Shown: positions 1 to 9,260, counted from the first letter of the stretch. The stretch is 64,000 nucleotides of DNA from CBDCUC01 sp965222485 (GCA_965222485.1 CBDCUC010000039.1:124001-188000), one strand, 5' to 3'. A program made the numbers and translations. Notes: a model not told the origin generated them from the letters alone.

Positions 1-375
1 ATGGGAATCATGACTGGAACAGGGCTCGCAACGGTGCTTGCTGCTTGGTTCGTGTCATTTGCAACGGCCGAGACGCTGCCGTTTTGGGGCATGATATCTG
101 GCGGGGTCATCAATCTGTTCGTACCATCTGGTGGCGGGCAATGGGCGGTACAAGGACCGGTCATGATTGAGGCCGCAAAGGCTCTGGGCGCCGACATGCC
201 ACGTGTCGCGATGGGTGTGGCAATCGGCGATCAATGGACGAATATGCTGCAGCCGTTTTGGGCAATTCCGGTGCTGGCGATCGCAGGTTTGAGGGCGCGC
301 GACATTATGGGCTACACCGCCGTTGTGTTTGTTTGGGCCGGGCTCATCTTTGGCACGGGGCTTTTGTATTTGTAG
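1..375 (+). CDS. Short-chain fatty acid transporter, AtoE family (C-terminal part)
   Basis: This is the last 124 residues of an integral membrane carrier that takes up short-chain fatty acids across the inner membrane. The sequence shows alternating hydrophobic segments and the family's glycine-rich stretch around residues 40-50 (VPSGGGQWAVQGP), followed by a motif near residues 75-90 (GDQWTNMLQPFWA). AtoE/TIGR00366 proteins are roughly 440-470 residues, so about 70% lies upstream of the window. The in-frame ATG at base 1 is therefore not the true start. The gene ends at a TAG 361 bases before pyruvate carboxylase, so the two are probably separate transcription units. The family assignment is recognised from motifs; substrate is inferred from the family. 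Confidence 0.85.
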   Translation: MGIMTGTGLATVLAAWFVSFATAETLPFWGMISGGVINLFVPSGGGQWAVQGPVMIEAAKALGADMPRVAMGVAIGDQWTNMLQPFWAIPVLAIAGLRARDIMGYTAVVFVWAGLIFGTGLLYL

Positions 376-736
376 TCCCGCAATTCGTTATGAACAATTC
401 CAATTCGGCCAACACGCTGCTGGCCCCTTGAACGCGCGTTGTCGGAACAAGATAATACGCTTCGGTTTCCGCCATAAAAACAGAAGCGATGAAGCACGTA
501 TTACCGGACTAATACGGTTCGTAAGCACTAAGGCGACCGGCTCTGTTGCAATACGTGTGCTCACAGTACACGTAACCGGTTAGCTGGTTAATTGCGGATG
601 ACTACCCGCAGATTGCATGACACCACTTGCACATTCTGACAGTTTGAATACTAGACTTGTTGCAACAGGCTGGCATGTCCAGTCGGCGCAACAACGTGGT
701 TTGTTTGGTACGCTGCGTCCATGGAAGGAACCGCCA
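376..736. other. Intergenic region upstream of pyruvate carboxylase
   Basis: This stretch of about 360 bases has no convincing gene. Short open frames here have no recognisable protein character. It should hold the promoter of the pyruvate carboxylase gene and contains the imperfect palindrome listed at 552-574. Confidence 0.5.
552..574. promoter_or_regulatory. Imperfect palindrome, possible operator upstream of pyc
   Basis: The bases tacgtgt and acacgta form perfect 7-base outer arms around a 9-base centre (gctcacagt) that is itself partly symmetric. The element lies about 163 bases upstream of the proposed pyc start. A dyad of this size suits a dimeric regulator, but no regulator is identified and no promoter boxes could be fixed with confidence. 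Confidence 0.3.
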
Positions 737-3700
737 TTGGAATTCAAAAAAATTCTCATTGCCAACCGAGGTGAGATTGCAATCCGGGTGATGCGGGCGG
801 CCAACGAGATGGGCAAGCGCACGGTTGCTATCTACGCCGAAGAGGACAAACTCTGTCTGCACCGCTTTAAGGCCGACGAAGCATACCGTGTTGGCGAGGG
901 ACTAGGACCGGTGGCGGCCTACCTTGCCATCAACGACATCGTCCGCGTCGCCAAAGAGTGTGGCGCCGATGCCATTCATCCGGGCTACGGGCTTTTGAGC
1001 GAGAATCCTGAGTTCGTCGATGCCTGTGAGGCCAATGGAATTGAGTTCATCGGGCCGACGGCAAAGATCATGCGAGCGCTGGGTGACAAGGCAAGTGCCC
1101 GCCAGGTCGCGATTGCCGCTGGCGTTCCGGTTGTTCCCGCCACAGACGTGCTCGGCGACGACATGGATGCGATAAGAGCCGAAGCTGAGGCTATCGGTTA
1201 TCCGCTAATGTTGAAAGCAAGCTGGGGCGGCGGCGGCCGGGGTATGCGGCCGATCTATGGGCCCGATGAGCTTGAAGAAAAGGTACTGGAGGGCCGACGT
1301 GAGGCCGCCGCCGCTTTTGGTAACGGCGACGGGTTTCTTGAAAAGATGATCACCCGCGCTCGTCACGTCGAGGTTCAGATCCTCGGCGACAAGCAGGGCG
1401 GTATCTATCATCTCTTCGAGCGTGACTGCTCAGTTCAGCGTCGCAACCAAAAGGTTATTGAGCGCGCGCCAGCACCTTATTTGAGTGAGGCGCAGCGCAA
1501 CGAGCTTTGCGACCTGGGGCTGCGTGTCTGTTCGCACGTCAGTTACGAGTGTGCCGGGACGGTCGAATTCCTGATGGATATGGAGACGGACAAGTTCTAC
1601 TTCATCGAAGTCAATCCGCGCGTCCAGGTGGAACACACGGTTACCGAGGAAGTCACCGGCATCGACATTGTGCAGGCGCAAATTCTAATCGCCGAAGGCA
1701 AGTCAATTGCCGAGGCGACCGGAAAAGCATCCCAATCCGATGTGCACTTGAACGGTCATGCACTGCAATCTCGCGTTACAACGGAAGACCCGCAAAACAA
1801 CTTCGTGCCGGATTATGGGCGGATCACCGCTTATCGCTCGGCGACGGGGATGGGAATCCGGCTCGACGGCGGGACGGCCTACGCGGGCAGCGTCATAAAC
1901 CGCTACTATGACTCACTGTTGACCAAGATCACGGCCTGGGCGCCCACGCCTGAAAAAGCAATCGCCCGCATGGATCGAGCGTTGCGCGAGTTTCGGATCC
2001 GAGGCGTCTCCACCAACATCGCCTTTGTCGAGAACTTGCTCAAGCATCCCGTCTTTCTGGAAAATCAATACACGACAAAGTTCATCGACGAGACGCCTGA
2101 GCTTTTCGACTTCAAAAAACGACGTGACCGGGGCACCAGGGTACTGACCTACATCGCTGACATCAGTGTCAACGGGCACCCCGAGGTGCGCGACCGCCCA
2201 CGCCCCCCGCCTGATCTAAAACCACCCCGCTGTCCAAAACTGCATGCTGACCCTGCTCCCGGCACCCGAGACCTGTTGGAGCAAAAGGGGCCAAAAGGCG
2301 TGGCAGACTGGATGAAAGAGCAGAAACAACTGCTCTTCACCGACACCAGCATGCGCGATGCGCACCAATCTTTGCTCGCCACGCGCATGCGTTCAATCGA
2401 TATGATCAGGGTGGCACCAGCCTATGCGGCAAACCTGCCGCAGCTCTTCTCCGTAGAGTGCTGGGGTGGCGCAACCTTCGATGTGGCCTACCGCTTTTTG
2501 CAGGAATGCCCCTGGCAGCGTCTGCGCGATTTGCGAAAAGGGATGCCGAATCTACTCACCCAGATGCTTTTGCGCGCATCTAATTGCGTAGGTTACACGA
2601 ACTATCCCGACAATGCCGTTGAGGCCTTCGTCAAGCAGGCAGCCGAGACCGGCGTCGATGTATTCCGCGTCTTCGATTCGTTCAATTGGATCGAGAACAT
2701 GCGCGTGGCCATGGACGCTGTGCAGGACACGGGAAAAATCTGTGAAGGCACGATCTGCTACACCGGTGATGCGTTGGATCCTGCCCGTTCCAAATACGAC
2801 ATCAAGTACTATGTTGGCATGGCCAAAGAGCTTGAAGCCGCAGGTGCGCATATCCTGGGTGTCAAGGATATGGCCGGCCTGATGAAGGCGCCCACCGCTT
2901 CCGTTCTCATTCGTGCCTTGAAGGACGCGGTCGATATTCCGATCCATTTCCACACCCACGACACGTCAGGCGCATCGATTGCCACTATTCTGGCTGCATC
3001 GCAGGCGGGTGTGGATTGCGTCGACGCCGCAATGGATTCCCTTAGCGGCAACACATCCCAGCCCACCTTGGGATCAATCGTCGAAGCATTGCGATTTTCC
3101 GAGCGTGAAAGCGACCTCAATGCCGTCGCGCTCCGCGAGATTTCAAATTATTGGGAAGCTGTACGCGCGCAATACGCGGCGTTTGAAAGCGGCCTTCAGG
3201 CTCCGGCCTCTGAAGTATATCTGCACGAAATGCCTGGTGGCCAGTTCACAAACCTGAAAGCCCAGGCGCGCTCACTTGGGCTGGAAGATCGCTGGCATGA
3301 GGTCGCACAAGCGTATGCCGATGTAAACATGATGTTTGGCGACATCATCAAAGTTACGCCGTCATCCAAAGTGGTGGGTGATATGGCCTTGTTGATGGTC
3401 AGCCAGAACCTCACGCGTGCCGAGGTTGAAGATCCAACGGTTGACTTGGCATTCCCCGACAGCGTTGTTGATATGTTGCGAGGAAACCTCGGCCAGCCGC
3501 CCGGAGGTTTCCCCGATGGAATAATAAAGAAAGTCCTGAAGAGCGAGACTGCTAATACAGAACGGCCGGGCAAACATCTCGAACCGATCGACATGGAAGC
3601 GACAAGAGCGGATTTGATCGAACAGCTTGAGGGTTTCAAAGTCGATGGAGAGGACCTGAACGGATACCTGATGTATCCCGAGGTCTTCCTTGACTACATG

Positions 3701-4177
3701 GGTCGCCGCCGAAACTACGGACCGGTTCGCACACTACCGACGCCAACATTCTTCTATGGCATGGAGCCTGGCGAAGAGATCATCGCCGAAATCGACCCGG
3801 GCAAGACACTTGAAATCTGCCTGCAAGCCATCAGCGAAACCGACGAGAACGGCGATGTAAAGGTCTTCTTTGAGCTCAACGGGCAGCCCCGCATGATCCG
3901 TGTGCCTAACCGATCGGTCAAAGCCACTGCCGCGCAGCGTCCCAAGTATGACCCGGCAAACCCAAACCATATCGGTGCGCCGATGCCCGGCGTTGTCGCC
4001 AGCGTCGCGGTCACCGCCGGCCAGGCGGTGAAGAAAGGCGACATGCTACTAACGATCGAAGCCATGAAGATGGAGACTGGCATACACGCCGAACGCGACG
4101 CAGTCGTGAAGGCACTTCACGTGCAAACAGGCGGCCAGATCGACGCCAAGGATTTGCTTGTCGAGTTTGAAGATTGA
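737..4177 (+). CDS. pyc: Pyruvate carboxylase
   Basis: This is a biotin-dependent cytoplasmic enzyme that carboxylates pyruvate to oxaloacetate with ATP and bicarbonate, refilling the TCA cycle. Domains run in the standard order. Biotin carboxylase begins at once (KILIANRGEIAIRV) with the glycine-rich ATP-grasp loop GGGGRGMR. The carboxyltransferase opens with DTSMRDAHQSLLATRMR and ECWGGATFD and has the metal/carbamyl-lysine region GVKDMAGL. The C-terminal biotinyl domain has EAMKMET, its lysine at about residue 1111 and 35 residues from the end. I chose the TTG at 737, preceded by GGAAGGA, because it places the first conserved motif at the N-terminus and gives 1146 residues, the usual family length. 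An upstream ATG at 617 would add 40 unconserved residues. All catalytic motifs are intact. Confidence 0.95.
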   Translation: MEFKKILIANRGEIAIRVMRAANEMGKRTVAIYAEEDKLCLHRFKADEAYRVGEGLGPVAAYLAINDIVRVAKECGADAIHPGYGLLSENPEFVDACEANGIEFIGPTAKIMRALGDKASARQVAIAAGVPVVPATDVLGDDMDAIRAEAEAIGYPLMLKASWGGGGRGMRPIYGPDELEEKVLEGRREAAAAFGNGDGFLEKMITRARHVEVQILGDKQGGIYHLFERDCSVQRRNQKVIERAPAPYLSEAQRNELCDLGLRVCSHVSYECAGTVEFLMDMETDKFYFIEVNPRVQVEHTVTEEVTGIDIVQAQILIAEGKSIAEATGKASQSDVHLNGHALQSRVTTEDPQNNFVPDYGRITAYRSATGMGIRLDGGTAYAGSVINRYYDSLLTKITAWAPTPEKAIARMDRALREFRIRGVSTNIAFVENLLKHPVFLENQYTTKFIDETPELFDFKKRRDRGTRVLTYIADISVNGHPEVRDRPRPPPDLKPPRCPKLHADPAPGTRDLLEQKGPKGVADWMKEQKQLLFTDTSMRDAHQSLLATRMRSIDMIRVAPAYAANLPQLFSVECWGGATFDVAYRFLQECPWQRLRDLRKGMPNLLTQMLLRASNCVGYTNYPDNAVEAFVKQAAETGVDVFRVFDSFNWIENMRVAMDAVQDTGKICEGTICYTGDALDPARSKYDIKYYVGMAKELEAAGAHILGVKDMAGLMKAPTASVLIRALKDAVDIPIHFHTHDTSGASIATILAASQAGVDCVDAAMDSLSGNTSQPTLGSIVEALRFSERESDLNAVALREISNYWEAVRAQYAAFESGLQAPASEVYLHEMPGGQFTNLKAQARSLGLEDRWHEVAQAYADVNMMFGDIIKVTPSSKVVGDMALLMVSQNLTRAEVEDPTVDLAFPDSVVDMLRGNLGQPPGGFPDGIIKKVLKSETANTERPGKHLEPIDMEATRADLIEQLEGFKVDGEDLNGYLMYPEVFLDYMGRRRNYGPVRTLPTPTFFYGMEPGEEIIAEIDPGKTLEICLQAISETDENGDVKVFFELNGQPRMIRVPNRSVKATAAQRPKYDPANPNHIGAPMPGVVASVAVTAGQAVKKGDMLLTIEAMKMETGIHAERDAVVKALHVQTGGQIDAKDLLVEFED

Positions 4178-4277
4178 GTTGTTCAGTGGGCGCGGACCTG
4201 AGAGTGGGGTCTCCCAACCCCCGCACCCTGTACGAAAATTCATGGCACCAGAAAGATTGCCGGCGCCCTCTGAACCA

Positions 4278-5447
4278 TCAAAACTTCAGTCCGACCGCTT
4301 CTACATCCGATTTGATCTCATCGACGCAGGCCTGCTTGTTCATGCCTTTGCCATAGGTTTTCACCAGGGCGTACATCAGCGCGCGCGCATCTATTCGTGA
4401 TACGTATCGCGACATCACCGTCAGCGTGCGCCGGCAGGCCTGGCCGGCATCACCCTGATATCCCTTCTTTCCATCGGGCGTCCATGCGCCGGACTGAAGG
4501 CCGACGAGAAAGGTGCGCACGTCCGCATGCTTCTTGGACTGACTCAATAGTTCAACCATCGACAGCCCCTGGAACGCGGTACGGTCAATCCAGCTGGCAG
4601 ATACTTTCGATGCATCGAACGCGCCGCGCAGATAAAGCGATGGCCGCGAGGAAAGCGTGATCATCACCGGCAAGGTCCATTTGCGATTTTGTGAATCACG
4701 AAACACCACTTTGCTCTTCGCTAACACGTCACTAACGGGAATGTCGTATTCCGCGCTTGAGACAAGGTCCTTTTTCGAGTTGCGATCATAAAACGTTTTG
4801 ATCAGAGGGGTGATCGCATTAAAGACGCCGACCGTAGCAACGGACAACGGAAGGGTGCCGGCCAACGCGCCTGCAGTAAAGAGTTTTGACGTTGCCTGCA
4901 TCGCGCCGAAATCGAGCGAACGTTCCCGGGCTTGATAAACATGCAGGCCGACTTCCAGGGCCTTTGTCTCGTCGGTCACAAGCAAGTTGTCGACGAGCGT
5001 CCCGTTCCATTTCACCTTCTCGATTTCGCTGACAATCTTATCAATAATCAGAAAGTCGCGCTGTTTGGTCCAGGTGAAGTTCAAAAGCGGTCTTTTTACG
5101 AGTTCTTTGCCGGCCGGCGTCCGGATATCAAGCGCAACCGTGTAGGTGCCGACGGAGTTGCCGAACTTTTGTGGCAGCGTATCGAGCATCGCCCGCACTG
5201 CCTTTTCCCAATACGGACGGTTTTGTTTGTCGCCGATCTCGTAAGAGACAACGGCATAGCCCTCGCCGATTTCGACGAGTTCGCCCGGTGCGGCGGCTTC
5301 AAGTTGCCCCCGATCCAATTCGAATTTGTTACCGAGTGTGACATCGCGAAAGGCTTGGTCGTTTTCATCGGCCAGAGCGGGCGGCGCAACTCCAGACATC
5401 GATAAGCCCGCGCAAAGAACTACGAGTGATGGCCAACGCATAAACAT
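4278..5447 (-). CDS. Secreted protein of unknown function (third gene of caspase cassette)
   Basis: This 389-residue protein is not recognised. The N-terminus is a clear Sec signal peptide with probable cleavage after PPALA (residues 22-26), so it should be periplasmic or envelope-attached. Residues 186-214 are a long uncharged stretch rich in Ala, Gly, Val and Leu that could be a membrane-inserting or buried helix. The rest looks like mixed alpha/beta. Two cysteines near the C-terminus (338 and 374) could form a disulphide. The start lies 43 bases after the stop of the SLATT-like gene on the same strand, so it is probably the last gene of a three-gene operon. It converges on pyc. Function is unknown; the context suggests it acts with the caspase-FGE protein. 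Confidence 0.75.
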   Translation of the reverse strand: MFMRWPSLVVLCAGLSMSGVAPPALADENDQAFRDVTLGNKFELDRGQLEAAAPGELVEIGEGYAVVSYEIGDKQNRPYWEKAVRAMLDTLPQKFGNSVGTYTVALDIRTPAGKELVKRPLLNFTWTKQRDFLIIDKIVSEIEKVKWNGTLVDNLLVTDETKALEVGLHVYQARERSLDFGAMQATSKLFTAGALAGTLPLSVATVGVFNAITPLIKTFYDRNSKKDLVSSAEYDIPVSDVLAKSKVVFRDSQNRKWTLPVMITLSSRPSLYLRGAFDASKVSASWIDRTAFQGLSMVELLSQSKKHADVRTFLVGLQSGAWTPDGKKGYQGDAGQACRRTLTVMSRYVSRIDARALMYALVKTYGKGMNKQACVDEIKSDVEAVGLKF

Positions 5448-5490
5448 CTTCCTCTCCCCTGAAACATAAAATTCGCTTGCTCAAAAAATC

Positions 5491-6624
5491 TTACGGCGTG
5501 CGTGAGGAACTTTCAGCTCCCTGCGCTGCACGACCGAACCGGTCTGCAAATAGCTCCGTCAGACCGTCGGCAGTACTTGAGGCAAGCACGCGGTCGTCAC
5601 TTTCTACAATACGCTGTAATGAGACCCACTCGCTTTGCTCAGCGACCATCTTATCTTGGATGAGGCTTATAAACTTTTCGACCGTCTCACGATCTCCATT
5701 CTCTGCTGCTTTACGCGCCGTCTCATAACCCATGCTTTTGAGAAATTTTAGGTTCTCATAAAGGGACAAATAGCGCGTGCCATTGCGCTGGTCCTCGCTG
5801 ACATTCTGATGTGTCGCCAGAACTGCATAGACTGTCGAGGCAGCGAGTGCCAGGAACGCCCAATAGGTTAGTCGTTCAAGCTGTTGGGGTTCCATAATGG
5901 GCAGAATGAAATCTGGCACCGCATTGCCCTGCTCGTGATGGAGGTGCAGAAAGCTGACACCGGCAAGCACCAGCGCCGCAATGGCGATGAGCGCGCAAAA
6001 CGCTGTAAAAGTGAATGACAATCCCGCCGTTTGCGTGAGTTCCTTCCCCCGCCCGCTGAAATAGCGCAATTGCACGTCAAGCTGATAGCGACGAAAATAG
6101 GCAAGCTGAAGTGGTAGCAGCGCAATCTCCTTGTCACGCACGACCGGTTCGCTTGCTCGGGTTACCTGATTAAAAAACGCCGTCCGCAAGAGTTCGGCTT
6201 CGCCGCGTGCCTCCAGCCATTTTTTTCTCGGATCGACCCGGTTGATCCACATGGCGTATCCGAGCACCAGGGCCAGACATGCGACATGCGCAATCACGAA
6301 GCCGATCTGCAGATCGGAATGATAGCCAACAAACAAGTGCAACGACAGCGCGAAGACGCCGAGAATGGCGGCCGCATAAGCGAATAGGACAAGCCAACGC
6401 CGGGCGGTCCTATACCGCTTCTGCTGATGCCCCGCTTCTTTGTCCGCAGCACGATAGCGCTGCATGATGTCGCGTACGGTATGACGTTCAAGCACACGCT
6501 TCAGTGCGCCGGCGCGTGGCGGTAGCTCGCTGGCGTGGTGCTCAGGTTTGAGTTCCCAATCTGAGCCAGCGTCATACTTGCCGACGGCAGCCTCAGCCTC
6601 TGTCCATTCAAAATCTTTGTCCAT
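5491..6624 (-). CDS. Four-TM membrane protein, SLATT/DUF4231-like
   Basis: This 377-residue protein has a charged cytoplasmic N-terminus and two hydrophobic pairs: TM1 about 78-98 with TM2 about 107-127, and TM3 about 202-225 with TM4 about 254-272. Directly after TM2 comes a W-LEARGEAELLR motif (136-147). Near the C-terminus is an amphipathic helix with an E-W pair (about 332-333). This arrangement resembles SLATT/DUF4231 two-TM proteins, which are predicted membrane effectors in nucleotide-signal conflict systems; here the unit appears doubled. The family link is inferred from motif and topology and needs a profile search. It sits 63 bases after the caspase-FGE gene and 43 bases before the secreted protein gene, all on the same strand. 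Confidence 0.7.
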   Translation of the reverse strand: MDKDFEWTEAEAAVGKYDAGSDWELKPEHHASELPPRAGALKRVLERHTVRDIMQRYRAADKEAGHQQKRYRTARRWLVLFAYAAAILGVFALSLHLFVGYHSDLQIGFVIAHVACLALVLGYAMWINRVDPRKKWLEARGEAELLRTAFFNQVTRASEPVVRDKEIALLPLQLAYFRRYQLDVQLRYFSGRGKELTQTAGLSFTFTAFCALIAIAALVLAGVSFLHLHHEQGNAVPDFILPIMEPQQLERLTYWAFLALAASTVYAVLATHQNVSEDQRNGTRYLSLYENLKFLKSMGYETARKAAENGDRETVEKFISLIQDKMVAEQSEWVSLQRIVESDDRVLASSTADGLTELFADRFGRAAQGAESSSRTP

Positions 6625-6687
6625 AACGGCATGCCCTTGTCGAAGCGATTCCCCAGATAGCTGCCCGCGAAAGCAAAAATTTATCCA

Positions 6688-8334
6688 CTACGGAATGGAG
6701 CGAGCTACACGAAAACCTATGGTGTAGCTGGCATAATTCGCAGACGCCTTTTTTCTAGAGGTTGGTTTGAGTGCTACCGGTCCGCTCTTCCATGAGCCGC
6801 CCTTTAAGACCCTTTTGCATTTCTCCGCTGCGGTCACGGCAGAGCGGCTCTTGTCCCAGCATCCGTCGACCCACTCCCACACGTTGCCCGCCATATCGTA
6901 AAGGCCAAAATCATTGTGCTTGTACGACCCGACCTTGCGGGTCCCCCAATGCTGCTCATCATTGCAGGGGATGGAAAATAGGCGATTGAAGTTCCCACCA
7001 TTTGCGTAGTTGCACAATTGGCCAGCCTTGTTGGTCGCCCCATAGGCCTTGCCGGACGCCACGCCGGCGGCAAATTCCCATTCAGCTTCTGTTGGCAGCC
7101 GGAACGTCTTTCCGGTTCGCCTGTTTAGCCATTCGATATAGAGTTGGGCATCAAGCCACGAGACGTTGATAACCGGGCGTTCTTCGCCGCCCCAACCGGC
7201 ATTTGATGGCTCAAGCCCACGGCAGCCGCCATCTGCAACGCAGCGTGCCCAATCGGCAAATGTCACTTCATAAAGGCTGATCGCAAATGGGTCGGGCAGA
7301 ATCTGCTCTTTCTTGTCCGGGGTACGCTCGCCCATGTGTCTAGGATCCAACACTTTCATTGGCGGACAGTCCGCGCAACTTGCGTCTCGGAAGACCAGAT
7401 TGCCGTCACGACCAACTACGACGTCGGCCTCACCATCAGCCTTCGCGTAGACCGGTTTTGTACCGGTATCGTTGAAATAAAACTGCGCAATCAAGCCATC
7501 GCGCATCCATGGGAATTGCCGGTTACTCGTGGCCTTGAGTACACGGCGGCGAACCTCTCGGAAAGCAAGATAGGCCGGGCGGTCTGCCACCTTGAGCTCT
7601 TCCGCCAGAGCGGTTGAATAGTGGTGCGCATCCACTGCTGTCTGGTTCGGTGCTGTTGAATACGCGATTAGTAGACCACCCTGCTCCAATATCGGCGACA
7701 GCCCTCGTCCGCCGCGGGTCGGCAATGGGAATGCAACGTTGCGGCATGCATCAATGACGACGAAATTGGCCTTGGCATTTCCCTCCCTTGAAAACGCATA
7801 AATTTTATCAATGACTTCACCCAGTTTTAGGCCCTTGCTCCTGAGTTCGACTGATTTGCTGATTTTTGCGCCTGTCGGAATGAGATAGTTGTCCCCATGA
7901 GAGTCGGCGACAGCGCCATGGCCGGCAAAGTAAAAAAAGCCGACGGCGTCGCTGCCGGCTGCGTATAGATCGCGAACATACTGACTGACCTGACGGTCGA
8001 AGGTCTCCAGGTTTGCATCCTTGACATGCAGAACGCGAAAGCCCAATTCGACGAGTGATGCGCACACAATCCGGCCGTCTTCGTGCGTAGCGGCCAGCGC
8101 GCCTACCTCCTTTGGATAAGCTTGATTAGTGACGATGAGCGCAATGCGGCCAGGCTGCGTGCCCGGAATGGTAATCAACTTTTCCGGTCCGGCGCTGCAG
8201 GCGGCCGGATCAGCGCCCTGCACCGCTTCTGTCTCCTGCTGAGCGCGCGCATTCGGTATCTCTGCGACTAATCCAACCGCGAAGCTTGTTGCAACCAGCA
8301 GCCACAAAAACCTTGGCATTGGCCAGTCCCCCAT
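6688..8334 (-). CDS. Secreted caspase (peptidase C14) fused to FGE-sulfatase-like domain
   Basis: This 548-residue protein starts with a signal peptide (about residues 1-31, ending NARAQ). A caspase-like p20 domain spans about 62-250, with the catalytic dyad visible as His139 in FAGHG and Cys197 in IDACRN. From about 330 to the end is a formylglycine-generating-enzyme-like (FGE/SUMF1) domain. Its hallmarks are RLPTEAEWEFA, GNVWEWV, LKGGSW and the terminal GFRVARS. Family knowledge: the caspase fold cleaves after basic or acidic residues, and FGE-like folds often serve as binding modules. Whether this one oxidises cysteine is unknown. The start may be the second Met (8319), which follows GGGGGA at better spacing. 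It is the first gene of the cassette. The export signal is notable, since many bacterial defence caspases are cytoplasmic. Confidence 0.88.
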   Translation of the reverse strand: MGDWPMPRFLWLLVATSFAVGLVAEIPNARAQQETEAVQGADPAACSAGPEKLITIPGTQPGRIALIVTNQAYPKEVGALAATHEDGRIVCASLVELGFRVLHVKDANLETFDRQVSQYVRDLYAAGSDAVGFFYFAGHGAVADSHGDNYLIPTGAKISKSVELRSKGLKLGEVIDKIYAFSREGNAKANFVVIDACRNVAFPLPTRGGRGLSPILEQGGLLIAYSTAPNQTAVDAHHYSTALAEELKVADRPAYLAFREVRRRVLKATSNRQFPWMRDGLIAQFYFNDTGTKPVYAKADGEADVVVGRDGNLVFRDASCADCPPMKVLDPRHMGERTPDKKEQILPDPFAISLYEVTFADWARCVADGGCRGLEPSNAGWGGEERPVINVSWLDAQLYIEWLNRRTGKTFRLPTEAEWEFAAGVASGKAYGATNKAGQLCNYANGGNFNRLFSIPCNDEQHWGTRKVGSYKHNDFGLYDMAGNVWEWVDGCWDKSRSAVTAAEKCKRVLKGGSWKSGPVALKPTSRKKASANYASYTIGFRVARSIP

Positions 8335-8533
8335 TACGCAATAACAAAAAACAATATGCCCCGTTCTCTTGCGATTGGCTGGCGTGTGTGCCGGCCAACT
8401 GCAAGCGCCACGAACACAGATGATTGGCCATGAGCCTATTCTAGGCCCTGGCGTAGTGACTTTCTAGTGAGAAAAGTCAACACGTGATCCCAAAGAGAGG
8501 AGCACGAATGGGGCCGACATTAGAGGGGCGTCG

Positions 8534-9097
8534 TCAGCGAACCGGGGAAACGCCGAAGAGATAGGGGTGGGCAAAGAAGAAGACAGCGAAGATAACAGTA
8601 CCGATAACTAGCGGTCGGACCTCCGACGACAGGGCCACAGGCTCAGGTTTCTGCCACGACCCGTCGCGCCGATTAATTAGCGCCATCTCTATCAACGCCC
8701 AAAGTCCAAGGCCGCCGAACAGGGCCAGAGATAAATTATCTCCATTCGCGAGTAAGTGGCCAGCAGCCCACAGAACGATAGCCATCAACTGCGGATGGCG
8801 AATAATCCGCTTTACGTTGGTTTTCGCTTTAGCGAGCCCGAAAAGAAGAAATGCTACGAAGATCAGTGCCCCGCCAACCGCTTGTCCCCCAATGGGTGGA
8901 TCGTAGACGGCTAGCTGTTCACCAGAGCGCCAACCCAAGACCATGATGACAATAGCTGTGACGATGCCGATTGAAAAAACCGCACGATAACCGCCCTCAC
9001 CCAACCGGCTTTTCAGCTGAGCGCGAACGGGTTGCGCAAGGATTGGGACAAAGTGTAGGACGCTCCAAAGCAGAACACCAAAAATCAGCAGAGTCAT
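8534..9097 (-). CDS. NnrU family membrane protein
   Basis: This 187-residue inner-membrane protein has about five hydrophobic segments and the family motif region IIRHPQLMAIVLWAAGHLLANGD (seen in two parts around residues 95-120). NnrU proteins were named from denitrification loci and are related to isoprenylcysteine methyltransferase-like membrane proteins; their biochemical role is not settled. The ATG is preceded by GGGGAGG at good spacing. No nitrite or nitric oxide reductase genes lie nearby, so a denitrification role here is only possible. Confidence 0.85.
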   Translation of the reverse strand: MTLLIFGVLLWSVLHFVPILAQPVRAQLKSRLGEGGYRAVFSIGIVTAIVIMVLGWRSGEQLAVYDPPIGGQAVGGALIFVAFLLFGLAKAKTNVKRIIRHPQLMAIVLWAAGHLLANGDNLSLALFGGLGLWALIEMALINRRDGSWQKPEPVALSSEVRPLVIGTVIFAVFFFAHPYLFGVSPVR

Positions 9098-9260
9098 CGT
9101 GCAGCCTCCCCGTTCTGTTGCCCGCGCCGGACGCGTCCATGATGCAGAATTATCAAAATTGGTTTTTCGCGGCGAATAGGCGATAGGCTACGTTGCGCAG
9201 CAAGTATGTCAACGCGACACAGTCGGTAGTGCCAGTCAGAAACCGGAAAATCTGCGTGTT

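Noticed and set aside
2552..2959. Long reverse-strand frames inside pyc (also 3196-3639)
   Set aside because: They are shadows of a strongly conserved coding gene in GC-rich sequence and show no protein motifs.
4206..4221. Small hairpin (ggggt/acccc) between pyc and the secreted orphan gene
   Set aside because: A five-bp stem with no T-run is too weak to call a terminator.
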